Assembly: GCA_052315415.1 (NCBI GenBank)
Contig: JBLSDH010000009.1
Span: 1 to 57,555 of the forward strand
Source of the DNA: Cuniculiplasma sp052315415
GTDB lineage: Archaea > Thermoplasmatota > Thermoplasmata > Thermoplasmatales > Thermoplasmataceae
Direction of reading: 5' to 3'
DNA: 57,555 nt
The position numbers and the translations under genes are program-made. Of the stretch, positions 33,799-42,192 are shown piece after piece. How positions within the stretch are numbered: position 1 is the first letter of the stretch; every line of letters starts with the position of its first letter. The notes below the pieces were generated by a model that was not told where the DNA came from, ran no database searches, and saw only the letters and a list, made by a program, of their open reading frames with translations.

Positions 33799-34242
33799 GT
33801 GAATTCTGAGGACTGTATATTCTGCAGAATAGTTGAGAAAAAGGAGGCCAGTATAATTTATGAAGATGATTCTGTGATGGCCTTCATGGATAAATTTCCC
33901 GTTGAATTCGGCCACACACTGATTATTCCTAAAAAACATTATGAAAATATATTTGAGATTGATAAAAATTCATATCACAGGGTTCAGGAACTGGCAAGAT
34001 TGCTGTCAGGCATCATCGTTAGTGCGTTTGATGCAGACGGCCTTAACATAGGACAGAATAACGGTGAATGTGCAAACCAGAAGGTAATGCACTATCACTT
34101 ACACCTCATACCCAGACATTGTGGAGATCGCATCGGATGGGAGAGAAAATGGGCCACCGAAGATGACCTGAAAAAGCATTGTGACATGATTAAAAAAAGT
34201 GTATCTGAAAGGAAGTTAAGAGAAAATATGGATATATTATAA
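33799..34242 (+). CDS. HIT-family nucleotide hydrolase
   Basis: A 147-residue histidine-triad protein, which hydrolyses nucleotide monophosphate derivatives such as AMP-lysine or dinucleoside polyphosphates. The catalytic HYHLHLIPRH is intact, and the N-terminal CIFCRIVEKKEAS plus a later His/Cys pair give the zinc site of the common HIT branch. The start is GTG with no ribosome-binding site and a TATTTTAATAC box about 28 bases upstream, indicating a leaderless message. The following GfcR-like, lysS and metG genes are close behind. Substrate not determinable. Confidence 0.93.
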   Translation: MNSEDCIFCRIVEKKEASIIYEDDSVMAFMDKFPVEFGHTLIIPKKHYENIFEIDKNSYHRVQELARLLSGIIVSAFDADGLNIGQNNGECANQKVMHYHLHLIPRHCGDRIGWERKWATEDDLKKHCDMIKKSVSERKLRENMDIL

Positions 34243-34249
34243 TATGTAA

Positions 34250-34864
34250 ATGGAATATTACTCAGATATGTATAGCATAGAAGAACTATACAAAAAGGCT
34301 ATGGAATTAAAAACAAAGGGTATGTCCGACAAAGAAATATCCACCGAGCTGCATCTTTCTGTGAATACTGTAACCTGGCTTTTAAGTAAGGATTTCACTG
34401 GAAAGAAAAATGTACAGGATGTAAGGATTGGATGGAGAAGCATTGGTGTATTTGGCGGAAGGATTGCCTCACTTGCCCAAATAATGGTTGACGTTATAGA
34501 TGAGGAGATGGAAAAAATGGATATTGAACCAGATGCAATACTGGGTGTTGATGTGAATGGCATTCCATATGCAACACTTGTATCCTATTTCATGAATAAG
34601 GAACTTATAATTTACAAACCTCATCCCGCAAGAAAGGACGGCTATTTCAGCAGCAATTATGCAGGTGTTAATGGAAAAAAGGTCGTTATAATAGATGACG
34701 TTCTGAGCACGGGAGAAACCATGAGAAGAACAATTAAGGATGTGAAAGCTGAATCCGGTGAACCGGTTCTTGCAGTTACAGTCGCATCAAAACTTTCAGA
34801 AGAACAGATAGAGGGAATCAGGATAAGATCACTGATAAGAGCCAATCTGGTGGGTCTGGAGTAG
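34250..34864 (+). CDS. gfcR: GfcR-like transcriptional regulator (HTH plus phosphoribosyltransferase domain)
   Basis: A 204-residue member of the archaeal 'orotate phosphoribosyltransferase-like' regulator family; GfcR of haloarchaea controls sugar catabolism genes. The N-terminal helix-turn-helix is MSDKEISTELHLSVNTVTWLLS (residues about 25-46) and the rest is a type I phosphoribosyltransferase fold with the PRPP loop VVIIDDVLSTGETM. It is not the pyrimidine enzyme, since a separate short pyrE lies elsewhere in the window. It sits between the HIT gene (seven bases) and lysS (no gap), so it is transcribed with a tRNA synthetase. What it regulates here is unknown. Confidence 0.88.
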   Translation: MEYYSDMYSIEELYKKAMELKTKGMSDKEISTELHLSVNTVTWLLSKDFTGKKNVQDVRIGWRSIGVFGGRIASLAQIMVDVIDEEMEKMDIEPDAILGVDVNGIPYATLVSYFMNKELIIYKPHPARKDGYFSSNYAGVNGKKVVIIDDVLSTGETMRRTIKDVKAESGEPVLAVTVASKLSEEQIEGIRIRSLIRANLVGLE

Positions 34865-36361
34865 ATGTTCTGGTCTGAAAATGTCATCAATGGTTTAAGT
34901 GGACATCAGAAGGTTTCAACAGGCATTTCTCCATCTGGGCCAATACACCTGGGCAATCTAAGGGAAATAATAACAGGTGACATTCTTTACAAGACCTGCA
35001 TTAAAAATGGTATAGATGCAGATTTCATATATCTCTGTGACGATGTTGATCCTTTGAGAAAGGTCTACCCATTTCTTGATCAATCATATGAAAAGTTTGT
35101 TGGAAAACCTCTTTACAGGATACCCGCGCCAAATGGCGAAGGAACATATTCAGAATATTTTCTTAACCCATTCAGAGAATCAATGGAAAAGCTTGATATT
35201 CATCCACAGGTCATAGAAACACACAATCTGTACAGAGATGGTCTTCTTGGCCCTATAATAATTGAACTCATAGAGAAGAGAGAAACTGTAAAAGAAATAA
35301 TAGAAAACGTGAGCGGAAGAAAACTTGACGATCTGTGGTTTCCATACAGCCCCATATGTTCAAAATGTGGGAGCATAAAGGCCACTTCTGCAAAAAGTCT
35401 GGAAGGTGAATTTGTAAGATACACCTGCAAATGCGGTAACGAGGGAGAGGCTAATGTTTACAAGGATGATGGAAAACTGCCATGGAGATTGGAATGGCCT
35501 GCAAAATGGAAAGCTTTGAACGTAACAATTGAGCCATTTGGAAAGGATCATGGGACTCCAGGTGGATCCTATGACACGGCAAAAGCCTTATGCGAAAAGA
35601 TACTAAATTACAAAACTCCAGTACCACTTGTTTATGAAAGAATACTCCTTAAGGGAAAGGGGGCAATGCATTCCTCAACAGGTATAGCAATACCAGCATC
35701 AGAAATACTTTCATTCATGCCTCCTGATACTGTAAGATATCTTATTTCAAGGGTTTCCCCTTCAAAACATATTGACTTTGACCCAGGAGAGGGACTCCTT
35801 TTCTTAATGGATGAATTTGAAAAAAATGTGCAGATGTACAGGGATGGTAAACTGGACGAAGACAGAAAAATGTCTGTGGAACTGAGCATGGTCTATGGTA
35901 AAACAGGAGTTGCAGATTTCAGACACATATCAACACTGATTCAGGTTTATGGAGACAGGGAGAAAGTTATGGAGGCATTAAAGCGCTCCGGTAAGAATCC
36001 TGCAGATTATGGTGAGCTATTTGATCTGGCAAAAAAATGGACTGAAACATATGCCCCTGATTCCTATAAAATTGAGCTTAGTCCCATAAATGCAAAAGTT
36101 GATCTGAATGAAAAGGAAAGAGAGATGGTTAATATTGCATTGGAAACTTTACAATCACAGGATAGATGGGATTCCGAATTCATACATTCTACTTTGAGGG
36201 AGGCCATAGGAAAAAGTGGTCTTTCACCGCAGGATGGATTTTCCTGTTTATACAGGATTTTCATTGGAAAGGAAAAGGGGCCCAGACTTGGATTTTTCCT
36301 CTCCATAATGGAAAGGGAATTTGTACTAAAAAGGTTAAAATCCGTACTGGAAATCAGGTAA
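34865..36361 (+). CDS. lysS: Lysyl-tRNA synthetase, class I
   Basis: Charges tRNA-Lys; this is the rarer class I form (LysRS1), found in many archaea instead of the class II enzyme. The HIGH-type motif is SGPIHLGNL near residue 23, the KMSKS-type motif is GKGAMHSSTG, and a zinc ribbon CSKCG...CKCG lies in the connective insertion. The all-helical C-terminal anticodon domain is complete (498 residues). It begins right after the GfcR-like stop with GGAG overlapping the stop. MetRS follows after three bases, so both synthetases are in one transcript. Confidence 0.96.
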   Translation: MFWSENVINGLSGHQKVSTGISPSGPIHLGNLREIITGDILYKTCIKNGIDADFIYLCDDVDPLRKVYPFLDQSYEKFVGKPLYRIPAPNGEGTYSEYFLNPFRESMEKLDIHPQVIETHNLYRDGLLGPIIIELIEKRETVKEIIENVSGRKLDDLWFPYSPICSKCGSIKATSAKSLEGEFVRYTCKCGNEGEANVYKDDGKLPWRLEWPAKWKALNVTIEPFGKDHGTPGGSYDTAKALCEKILNYKTPVPLVYERILLKGKGAMHSSTGIAIPASEILSFMPPDTVRYLISRVSPSKHIDFDPGEGLLFLMDEFEKNVQMYRDGKLDEDRKMSVELSMVYGKTGVADFRHISTLIQVYGDREKVMEALKRSGKNPADYGELFDLAKKWTETYAPDSYKIELSPINAKVDLNEKEREMVNIALETLQSQDRWDSEFIHSTLREAIGKSGLSPQDGFSCLYRIFIGKEKGPRLGFFLSIMEREFVLKRLKSVLEIR

Positions 36362-36364
36362 ATT

Positions 36365-38476
36365 ATGAAAGAAACTGTAATAATAAATTGTGCACTACCA
36401 TATGCAAACAATTCCCTGCATATAGGCCATATAGCTGGGGCATACCTCTCCGGAGACATATTCAACAGATTCTCCAAGCTAAACGGGAAAAGAACAATAT
36501 TCATCTCTGGAAGTGATGAATATGGGACTCCCATAGCATTGAAAGCTGAAAAAGAAAAAAAATCTCCAAAGGAGATTGCTGAAAAATTTCACAAAGAACA
36601 TTTTGAAACTTTTAAAAGACTTGGTATATTTTTTGATAACTTTGGGGAAACAATGGATCCACTTCATCAGGAGACTGTGAATTACTTCTATAAAATTCTT
36701 AAAGAAAGAGGTTATCTTTACAGAAAAAATGTGACATCAGCATACTGTCCAACGGAGAAAAGGTTTCTTCCTGACAGATATGTGAACGGTACTTGCCCAA
36801 ACTGCGGCAATGTAAATGCAAGGGGAGATCAATGCGATGAATGCGGAAGGACATATGATCCACAGGAACTCATAAAGCCTTATTGTGCCATATGCGGTTC
36901 AGATGCGGAATTTCGTGATACAGAGCATATATTTTTCAGGATAAGCTCATTACAGGATGAAATTGTTTCCTGGCTAAGTGGAAAGAAAGATTGGAGAAAA
37001 AATGTAAGGGATTTTTCCTTAAACATATCTTCCGGTGGATTAATTGACAGGTCAATAACAAGGGATATGGATTGGGGTGTAAAGGTACCCGAAGATGACA
37101 TGAAAGAAAAGAGAATCTACGTCTGGTTTGAGGCCTTGCTTGGGTACATAACAAACATAAGAAGGTATCTGAATGATACGGATAATATGAATGAATGGAA
37201 AAAATTGTATGAGAGTTCAAAACTTTATTATTTTATGGGAAAAGATAATATATTCTTTCATTCAATCTTTCTTCCCGGAATATTCATGGCATCAGGAATG
37301 GATTTTCTTCCTGAGAGGGTTACTGCAAATGAATACCTGAGATTTAAGGGGGAAAAATTCTCAAAATCAAAGGGTATAGGTTACACAGTTAATGAAATAC
37401 TTCAAATTATACCACCTGATTATCTGAGGTACTACCTTTCATCAATTCTTCCTGAGAATTCGGATTCTGATTTCTCTCTTGAAGAACTGGAAAACAAGGT
37501 AAATTCTGAGCTCATAGGCAAATATGGCAACCTTGTTAACAGGGTGCTTTCTTTTTCATCTGGTAAATCAATAATGCCTGAACACAATGAAGAAAGGTGT
37601 CTCTCAGGTTCTATAGTTGAGGATGGAAAGAAATTCCTTTCAGATTATATTAAAAATATGGGAAAGCTTGAATTCAGAAAGTCTCTGGATATATGGCTAG
37701 ATTTTGTGAAAAGGGCAAACCAGTATGTGAATGATGGAAAACCATGGGAACTAATTAAAAATGATCCGGTTGCCTGTTCTGATCTTCTTTACCATGCAAT
37801 GGAATCAATTGACTTGCTTACAGTGACGCTCCACCCCTTTGTACCATTTTCCACTGAGGAAATATGGTTCAGTATGCACCAAGAAAAATTTCCAAGAGAA
37901 TTTGGTGAGATGGATAATTTTAAGAAATACAGGATAGAACAGAGAAAAGTGCCATTTGAAAAACTATCCCTTCCAAAGGATGACCAGGTGGATGTGGATT
38001 TAGTTGTGGGAAGGGTAATTGATGCTGAAATTCATCCCGATGCTGACAGGCTACTTCACCTTAAGGTATCTCTTGGTGATGGGGAAATTGAATTAGTTGC
38101 TGGACTTAGGGCTTATTACAGTCCCGAAAGCATAAGAGGAAAGAAAATAATTGTTGTTAAAAATCTAAAACATTCAAAAATAAGAGGGATTGAATCACAG
38201 GGGATGCTTCTTGCAGCCCAGGATGAAAATGGTGCACACATATTAACAACGGATGAACCTGAAGGAACACATGTGACATTTGGAAATCTTAAATTCAGCG
38301 GAGTTAGTAAGATAGACATTGAAAACCTTTACTCTTATGAACTGAGAGTTGAAGAAATTGGAGGAAAGATTGTTCCTACCGCAAAAGTAGGGAGGGAAAG
38401 GCTTCCCTTTCTAGCAAATGGAAAAATGGCAATATTTGTGGATGGAAAGGTTTCACCAAGATCCATCATAAAATAA
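36365..38476 (+). CDS. metG: Methionyl-tRNA synthetase with C-terminal tRNA-binding domain
   Basis: Class I synthetase of 703 residues. CALPYANNSLHIGHIAGAYL carries the HIGH motif, EKFSKSKG the KMSKS motif, and two zinc knuckles are CPNC...CDEC and a nearby CAICG. The anticodon-binding helices follow. The last ~110 residues (DVDLVVGRVIDAEIHPDADRLLHLKVSLGDGEIELVAGL) are an EMAP/Trbp111-like OB-fold that binds the tRNA elbow and mediates dimerisation; in several archaea this domain is a separate protein. The gene is complete and ends nine bases before the convergent rpoK. Confidence 0.97.
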   Translation: MKETVIINCALPYANNSLHIGHIAGAYLSGDIFNRFSKLNGKRTIFISGSDEYGTPIALKAEKEKKSPKEIAEKFHKEHFETFKRLGIFFDNFGETMDPLHQETVNYFYKILKERGYLYRKNVTSAYCPTEKRFLPDRYVNGTCPNCGNVNARGDQCDECGRTYDPQELIKPYCAICGSDAEFRDTEHIFFRISSLQDEIVSWLSGKKDWRKNVRDFSLNISSGGLIDRSITRDMDWGVKVPEDDMKEKRIYVWFEALLGYITNIRRYLNDTDNMNEWKKLYESSKLYYFMGKDNIFFHSIFLPGIFMASGMDFLPERVTANEYLRFKGEKFSKSKGIGYTVNEILQIIPPDYLRYYLSSILPENSDSDFSLEELENKVNSELIGKYGNLVNRVLSFSSGKSIMPEHNEERCLSGSIVEDGKKFLSDYIKNMGKLEFRKSLDIWLDFVKRANQYVNDGKPWELIKNDPVACSDLLYHAMESIDLLTVTLHPFVPFSTEEIWFSMHQEKFPREFGEMDNFKKYRIEQRKVPFEKLSLPKDDQVDVDLVVGRVIDAEIHPDADRLLHLKVSLGDGEIELVAGLRAYYSPESIRGKKIIVVKNLKHSKIRGIESQGMLLAAQDENGAHILTTDEPEGTHVTFGNLKFSGVSKIDIENLYSYELRVEEIGGKIVPTAKVGRERLPFLANGKMAIFVDGKVSPRSIIK

Positions 38477-38485
38477 AAACTATTT

Positions 38486-38656
38486 TTAATTATTTCTAAC
38501 AGTTATTGGTATAACATCATTCTCGTATTCCATCAATGCAATATCAACAGGATCTATAACGTTTCTGGGTATGTCTATGATAACGGGAGCACCCATTGAT
38601 ATTTGCAAAGCACGAGCCCCTATTATCCTAGCTTTTTCGAATTTTGTATGTTGCAT
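38486..38656 (-). CDS. rpoK: RNA polymerase subunit K (Rpb6 homologue)
   Basis: A small core subunit of archaeal RNA polymerase. TKFEKARIIGARALQISMGAPV and DPVDIALMEYENDVIPITV are the unmistakable Rpb6 signatures. I place the start at the internal ATG giving a 56-residue protein beginning MQHTKFEKAR, because the 18 residues before it are a hydrophobic run unlike the family and a TTATTTATTA box lies about 26 bases upstream of this ATG (leaderless). This leaves almost nothing before the conserved core, so the acidic N-terminal arm of Rpb6 is absent. It is convergent with metG and divergent from csl4. Confidence 0.88.
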   Translation of the reverse strand: MQHTKFEKARIIGARALQISMGAPVIIDIPRNVIDPVDIALMEYENDVIPITVRNN

Positions 38657-38791
38657 AAAAATCGCAGGAATTAAGGTAATAAATAACTCTATAATAATTT
38701 TTTGTTTCATTTTTAAATTAATAAAAGCCCATAAAATCAGGTTTTTTTTAAAAAAATTAATAAAGTTAAAAAACTTACTTCGTTGATCTGA

Positions 38792-39328
38792 TTGGAAAAA
38801 TTGGAAGTCGTTATACCAGGTGATAAACTGTCAACTGCAGAGGAGTATTTTCCTTCAAAGAATACAATGGAGATTAACGGGAAGATAATATCTCTGAAAG
38901 CCGGAAAAGTGATTAGAGACGTTAAGAAACTTGAGATAATGGTTGATGATGGGAAAGAAAGAACAACAATAAAACCAGGTGATGTTATTTATGGCCAGAT
39001 CATAAAATCTGACCAGAAGCAACTGCTGGTAAGGATTGTTGGTTTGAAACAGGGTGAGAAAATACTGTACATAGAGGATGAGGGCTTCATAAGAAACTAT
39101 GATGGACATCTCGGTACAATGGTTAAAATTGGAGACTTCATAAAAGGCATGGTTGTCAGAAAGAGTCAGAATTATGAGATAAGCCTTCAAGGACATGAAT
39201 TTGGAGTAATTAGATCAAGATGCAGCAGATGCAGGAACATACTTGTTCTAAATGGAAGCTCACTCTACTGCAGAAACTGTGAGAGATCAGAGATGAGGAA
39301 GACAAGTAAGGATTATGGGGTGTTATAA
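38792..39328 (+). CDS. csl4: Exosome subunit Csl4
   Basis: The second kind of cap subunit of the archaeal exosome, which recruits DnaG and binds RNA. The N-terminal beta domain (VVIPGDKLSTAEEYFPSKNTM) is followed by an S1 domain (about residues 60-130, GDVIYGQIIKSDQKQLLVRI) and a zinc ribbon with C144, C147, C160 and C163. The start is TTG; a TATA-like TTAATAAAGTT lies about 30 bases upstream, so the message is probably leaderless. It is apart from the Rrp4-Rrp41-Rrp42 operon and heads its own small operon with a tiny coiled-coil protein and an Sm-like protein. Confidence 0.94.
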   Translation: MEKLEVVIPGDKLSTAEEYFPSKNTMEINGKIISLKAGKVIRDVKKLEIMVDDGKERTTIKPGDVIYGQIIKSDQKQLLVRIVGLKQGEKILYIEDEGFIRNYDGHLGTMVKIGDFIKGMVVRKSQNYEISLQGHEFGVIRSRCSRCRNILVLNGSSLYCRNCERSEMRKTSKDYGVL

Positions 39329-39477
39329 TGGAAAGGACAATAAATGATGATGTGCTAAAACTAAACGCGGAGGTTAAAAACCTCAGGGCTGAGCTTGATG
39401 AAATGAAAGAAATGCTGAGAGGACTCATACAATATATTATGAAGCAGGATTCAATGGAGGATGACGAATTTAATTGA
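39328..39477 (+). CDS. 49-residue acidic coiled-coil protein
   Basis: A tiny gene whose ATG overlaps the csl4 stop (TAATG) and which ends just before an Sm-like gene. The protein (MERTINDDVLKLNAEVKNLR..., ending DSMEDDEFN) is one long heptad helix with Leu at the repeating positions (VLKLNAEVKNLRAELDEMKEMLRGLI), followed by an acidic tail. The one-base overlap with csl4 and the strong helical pattern argue that it is real. It may be an exosome or Sm-protein partner. I do not recognise a family. Confidence 0.65.
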   Translation: MERTINDDVLKLNAEVKNLRAELDEMKEMLRGLIQYIMKQDSMEDDEFN

Positions 39478-39488
39478 GGTGAAATGGG

Positions 39489-39707
39489 ATGATGCTGCCG
39501 ATGAAAATGCTTGAAGATAGTCTGTCAAAAAAAGTTTCAGTCCTGATAAAGGATAACAGAGTATATGAGGGAACGCTTGCAGGTTTTGATGAATTCATGA
39601 ACATGGTTCTTGAAACAGCTGAGGAAATGGGAGAAAACTCAACGAGAAAACTTGGGAAAATTATTCTTAGAGGATCAAACATTGTTAGAATTACAAAGAT
39701 AATATAA
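39489..39707 (+). CDS. Archaeal Sm-like protein (LSm/SmAP)
   Basis: A 72-residue RNA-binding protein that forms a seven-membered ring and binds U-rich RNA. Sm1 is VSVLIKDNRVYEGTLAGFDEFMNMVLETA and Sm2 is LGKIILRGSNIVRI; the RNA-contact residues D-x-F/D in the loop (FDEFMN) and RG in Sm2 are present. GGTGA lies about seven bases before the ATG pair. It follows the tiny coiled-coil gene and precedes a small helical gene. Normal length. Confidence 0.95.
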   Translation: MMLPMKMLEDSLSKKVSVLIKDNRVYEGTLAGFDEFMNMVLETAEEMGENSTRKLGKIILRGSNIVRITKII

Positions 39708-39764
39708 ATTATATATTTTATTGAATAAAAATAGATTTATTTACTTTAGTTAGATTGCAACCCG

Positions 39765-40067
39765 ATGGCAAGGAATGCGAGAAAGGATATCGAAAAGATT
39801 ATTGCAAAGAGAAGAGAGAGCAATAATCTGAGGAACATTCCTGTTATTCTTATTCCTATATGGCAGATTAAGCTAAGGGAAAGGCTAGGGATGGACGTAG
39901 ATAAGGAGCTTGTTTATTATATAGTACAGGCCGTTCATGAAGAGGGAACATGGAAGAGACAAAGAGCCATCAAAAACATTGAATCCATATTAATGAAGAG
40001 AGGGTATTCAACTCAGGAGTCTGAGTTAATGGCAAAAAGAATTATAGAAATGGCCACTTCAACCTGA
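39765..40067 (+). CDS. Conserved-looking hypothetical helical protein (100 aa)
   Basis: A 100-residue basic protein, Cys-free, beginning MARNARKDIEKIIAKRRESN. Most of it is helical, with IPVILIPIWQIKLRERLGMD in the middle and RGYSTQESELMAKRIIEMA near the end. It has codon use like its neighbours and ends one base before the TTG start of a METTL5-like methylase gene, so it is surely transcribed with it. I do not recognise a family. RNase P subunit Rnp4 is sometimes near such genes, but this protein lacks the CxxC pairs that define it. Confidence 0.7.
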   Translation: MARNARKDIEKIIAKRRESNNLRNIPVILIPIWQIKLRERLGMDVDKELVYYIVQAVHEEGTWKRQRAIKNIESILMKRGYSTQESELMAKRIIEMATST

Positions 40068-40068
40068 A

Positions 40069-40674
40069 TTGAAAATAGACAAAAAATATCTGGAAATTAA
40101 GATTCAAAACCTTTTACCCATTAGAAATAGGAAGATAGAACTTGAACAGTATGAAACTGATCCTATCATAGCTTCTCAGTTATTGCATTACGCTTATCTG
40201 GATGGAAATATAAAGCAAAGAACCGTTCTTGACGCAGGTTCAGGAAATGGTCTATTCTCATATGGAAGCCTTCTGCTTGGAGCTGAACATGTTGTAGCCA
40301 TAGAGGTGGATCTTGACCAGGTGAACGTTATTCTCAGAAATATTGGGGAAGAGAAATCTTTCACTCTATACGCATCGGACATATCCAACCTTATTGGAAG
40401 ATATGATACTTCCCTGTGTAACCCTCCATTTGGTTCTTATAGAAAAAACAATGATCTCCCATTAATGGATAAGATATTTGAAACCTCAAAATACATTTAT
40501 TTCATACATAATGAAAAGGCTTATGATTTTGTGAAAAAGTATGTTTCTGAGAGAGCAGAGATTACTAGGTTTGAAATTGAAAAATTTGTTATAAAGAATA
40601 TATACCCACATCATAAAAATGAAAAAGTGATGATTAAAGTGCTTTTTGTTTCTGCTATAAATTCTTCATTTTGA
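40069..40674 (+). CDS. METTL5-like RNA adenine methylase (COG2263)
   Basis: A 201-residue SAM-dependent methylase. Motif I is LDAGSGNGLFSYGSLLLGAEHVVAIEVD and motif IV is CNPPFG, the NPPF type used for N6-adenine methylation. Human METTL5, of the same family, makes m6A in 18S rRNA with TRMT112; the archaeal substrate is probably also rRNA, but this is inferred. The N-terminus has the typical LEQYETDPIIASQLLHYAY. The start is TTG, one base after the preceding stop. Its 3' end overlaps a small convergent gene by nine bases. Confidence 0.9.
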   Translation: MKIDKKYLEIKIQNLLPIRNRKIELEQYETDPIIASQLLHYAYLDGNIKQRTVLDAGSGNGLFSYGSLLLGAEHVVAIEVDLDQVNVILRNIGEEKSFTLYASDISNLIGRYDTSLCNPPFGSYRKNNDLPLMDKIFETSKYIYFIHNEKAYDFVKKYVSERAEITRFEIEKFVIKNIYPHHKNEKVMIKVLFVSAINSSF

Positions 40675-40809
40675 ATTTTCTTTTAATTTTTCATAGTTGT
40701 TGAATATACTTTTAACATTTTTTCCTTCCATATACTTCTTTGTAACGTCCACCCACACATAGAAACATCCGTCAAAAATACCTTCTTCATTCTCCTTAAT
40801 CTCACTCAT
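40666..40809 (-). CDS. Small acidic hypothetical protein (47 aa)
   Basis: A 47-residue protein beginning MSEIKENEEGIFDGCFYVWVDVTKKYMEG. The start is well supported: an almost ideal GGAGGT lies seven bases before the ATG, and the ATG overlaps the stop of the upstream dienelactone-hydrolase-like gene as ATGA. A central aromatic strand (CFYVWVDV) with one Cys is followed by a helix (KSIFNNYEKLKENSK). It overlaps the convergent methylase gene by nine bases. No family recognised. Confidence 0.65.
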   Translation of the reverse strand: MSEIKENEEGIFDGCFYVWVDVTKKYMEGKNVKSIFNNYEKLKENSK

Positions 40810-41603
40810 TGAAGGTACCTCCTGTAAAAGTGTTTCAGTTTTTCCCATGCATCCATTGAGGCATCCTTGTTATAGCTCATACCCGTATCATTGAAAAATG
40901 CATGATATGTTCCAGGGTATAGTTTCATTTCAAAATCTAGTTTTAACTCAACAACCTTCTTTACCAGATCGCTTAATCCTGCATTTATTCCGCTATCCTC
41001 ACCTGCATAAAAGCCTGTGATTGCCCCCTTTACGTTTTTTAAATCGTCAAGATTCCTTGGATTTGCACCGTAGAATACCGCAGTTGCTGAAAATGGCCTC
41101 TCTGTGGTTAATTGAAATGCTAGCCCCCCTCCCATGCAGAATCCGACCACACCAACTTTTTCTCCATTCTTGATCGTCTGATCATAGAAACTTTTAAGAT
41201 CTGAAATCATCTGTTTTTCCATCTGTTCCCTTTCCTGTGTAACCTTTGTGAATATTTTCTTTCCGTTATCATTTAACTTTGAAAATATCTGTTTAATGGC
41301 TTCCGAATCCCTTCTTTTTTCAGGTGGAAGTGACCACATGGGGCGCATTGCATCCATTATATTTTCCTCAGTGAATACATTTTTGTCCTCCGGCCTTGAG
41401 TAGAGATCAGGTGCATAAGCTACGTAACCCTCCCTCGCAAGCCTTTTTGAAAAATCCTTTATGAATGCCGTCACACCCCAGATTTCAGAGATCACAATGA
41501 CCTTTTTGCCACTCTCGTTTCCAGTTTTGTGGACTTCATAAAAATCCATATTGACCCCAGTTGTTCCTTTAAATTTCCCAATTTTTTCTGAAAGATCATC
41601 CAT
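40806..41603 (-). CDS. Dienelactone hydrolase-family alpha/beta hydrolase
   Basis: A 265-residue alpha/beta hydrolase. The nucleophile is Cys in GFCMGGG, the acid is Asp in AGEDSGI, and the His is in YPGTYHAFFND, the Cys-Asp-His triad of dienelactone hydrolases. The N-terminal ISEIWGVTAFIKDFSKRLA with DLYSR is typical. An extra helical segment with EKRRDSEAIKQIFSKLNDNG forms a lid. Members act on lactones or other esters; the natural substrate here is unknown. I chose the ATG rather than the TTG three codons upstream. It is coupled to the 47-residue protein behind it. Confidence 0.92.
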   Translation of the reverse strand: MDDLSEKIGKFKGTTGVNMDFYEVHKTGNESGKKVIVISEIWGVTAFIKDFSKRLAREGYVAYAPDLYSRPEDKNVFTEENIMDAMRPMWSLPPEKRRDSEAIKQIFSKLNDNGKKIFTKVTQEREQMEKQMISDLKSFYDQTIKNGEKVGVVGFCMGGGLAFQLTTERPFSATAVFYGANPRNLDDLKNVKGAITGFYAGEDSGINAGLSDLVKKVVELKLDFEMKLYPGTYHAFFNDTGMSYNKDASMDAWEKLKHFYRRYLQ

Positions 41604-41710
41604 GATGATCAATATATTTTAACTAGTTAAATTTTTACAAATTATTTATATTCAAAAAATATGATTTTGAATTAACGAAAGTTATAATCTAAATAGATCA
41701 TTCCTGTTTA

Positions 41711-42160
41711 ATGAATGAGGAAATTTTTGATTTTTTGAATGAAGTCAGGAGTAAATTGAAATTCAGGGTGACTGATGAGAGAAAGAGTGTCAGAAAAATA
41801 TATTCAGAAATCTACAAAAAAGGGGAGTTTGAATATATTAATAATTTCTCAGGAACCAATAGTTTCTCAGGTATAGAGTATATTATGAAAAATTCAGTAC
41901 CTGTTTTTTCAATAGTTTATTCCGGTATAACTGTTTATGAAGATTTTCCATACTCCTCAATTAAACATGTTATTGAAGAGGCACTATCAAAAACAGAGAG
42001 AGAATTTCCAGTTAGGGGCCCTCAATTTTATACGGTTGACAATTTTACCTATGAAAACCAGTGGGAGGGAGAAATTGATTATTTTATGGGATATGAAACT
42101 GTGAAGTTTGATGATGAGATTATTTATGAACAGCATTACTCAGGCTGCCTCATAGAATAA
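41711..42160 (+). CDS. DUF5680-like protein
   Basis: A 149-residue protein whose pattern fits the DUF5680 family: EYINNFSGTNSFSGIEYIMKNSVPVFSIVYSG corresponds to the YxDxYxGGxxFxGxExV...PxWxMxYxG core, FPVRGPQFY to the PxRGP motif, and GEIDYFMGYETVKFDDEIIYEQHYSGCLI to the GDxxxFxGxExI...YExxYhGG end. No catalytic residues are known for the family and no function has been assigned. It stands alone between divergent and parallel genes, 32 bases before pyrE. The ATG has no clear ribosome-binding site. Confidence 0.75.
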   Translation: MNEEIFDFLNEVRSKLKFRVTDERKSVRKIYSEIYKKGEFEYINNFSGTNSFSGIEYIMKNSVPVFSIVYSGITVYEDFPYSSIKHVIEEALSKTEREFPVRGPQFYTVDNFTYENQWEGEIDYFMGYETVKFDDEIIYEQHYSGCLIE

Positions 42161-42192
42161 AAATACATTAATAAATTAGCATTGAGGATAAG

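Noticed and set aside
38571..38786. 71-codon plus-strand frame opposite rpoK
   Set aside because: It overlaps rpoK antisense; the rpoK reading is conserved, and the frame end runs into the csl4 promoter.
39765..40067. Possible RNase P subunit Rnp4 before the METTL5-like gene
   Set aside because: The protein has no cysteines, whereas Rnp4 needs two CxxC pairs, and its sequence does not otherwise match.
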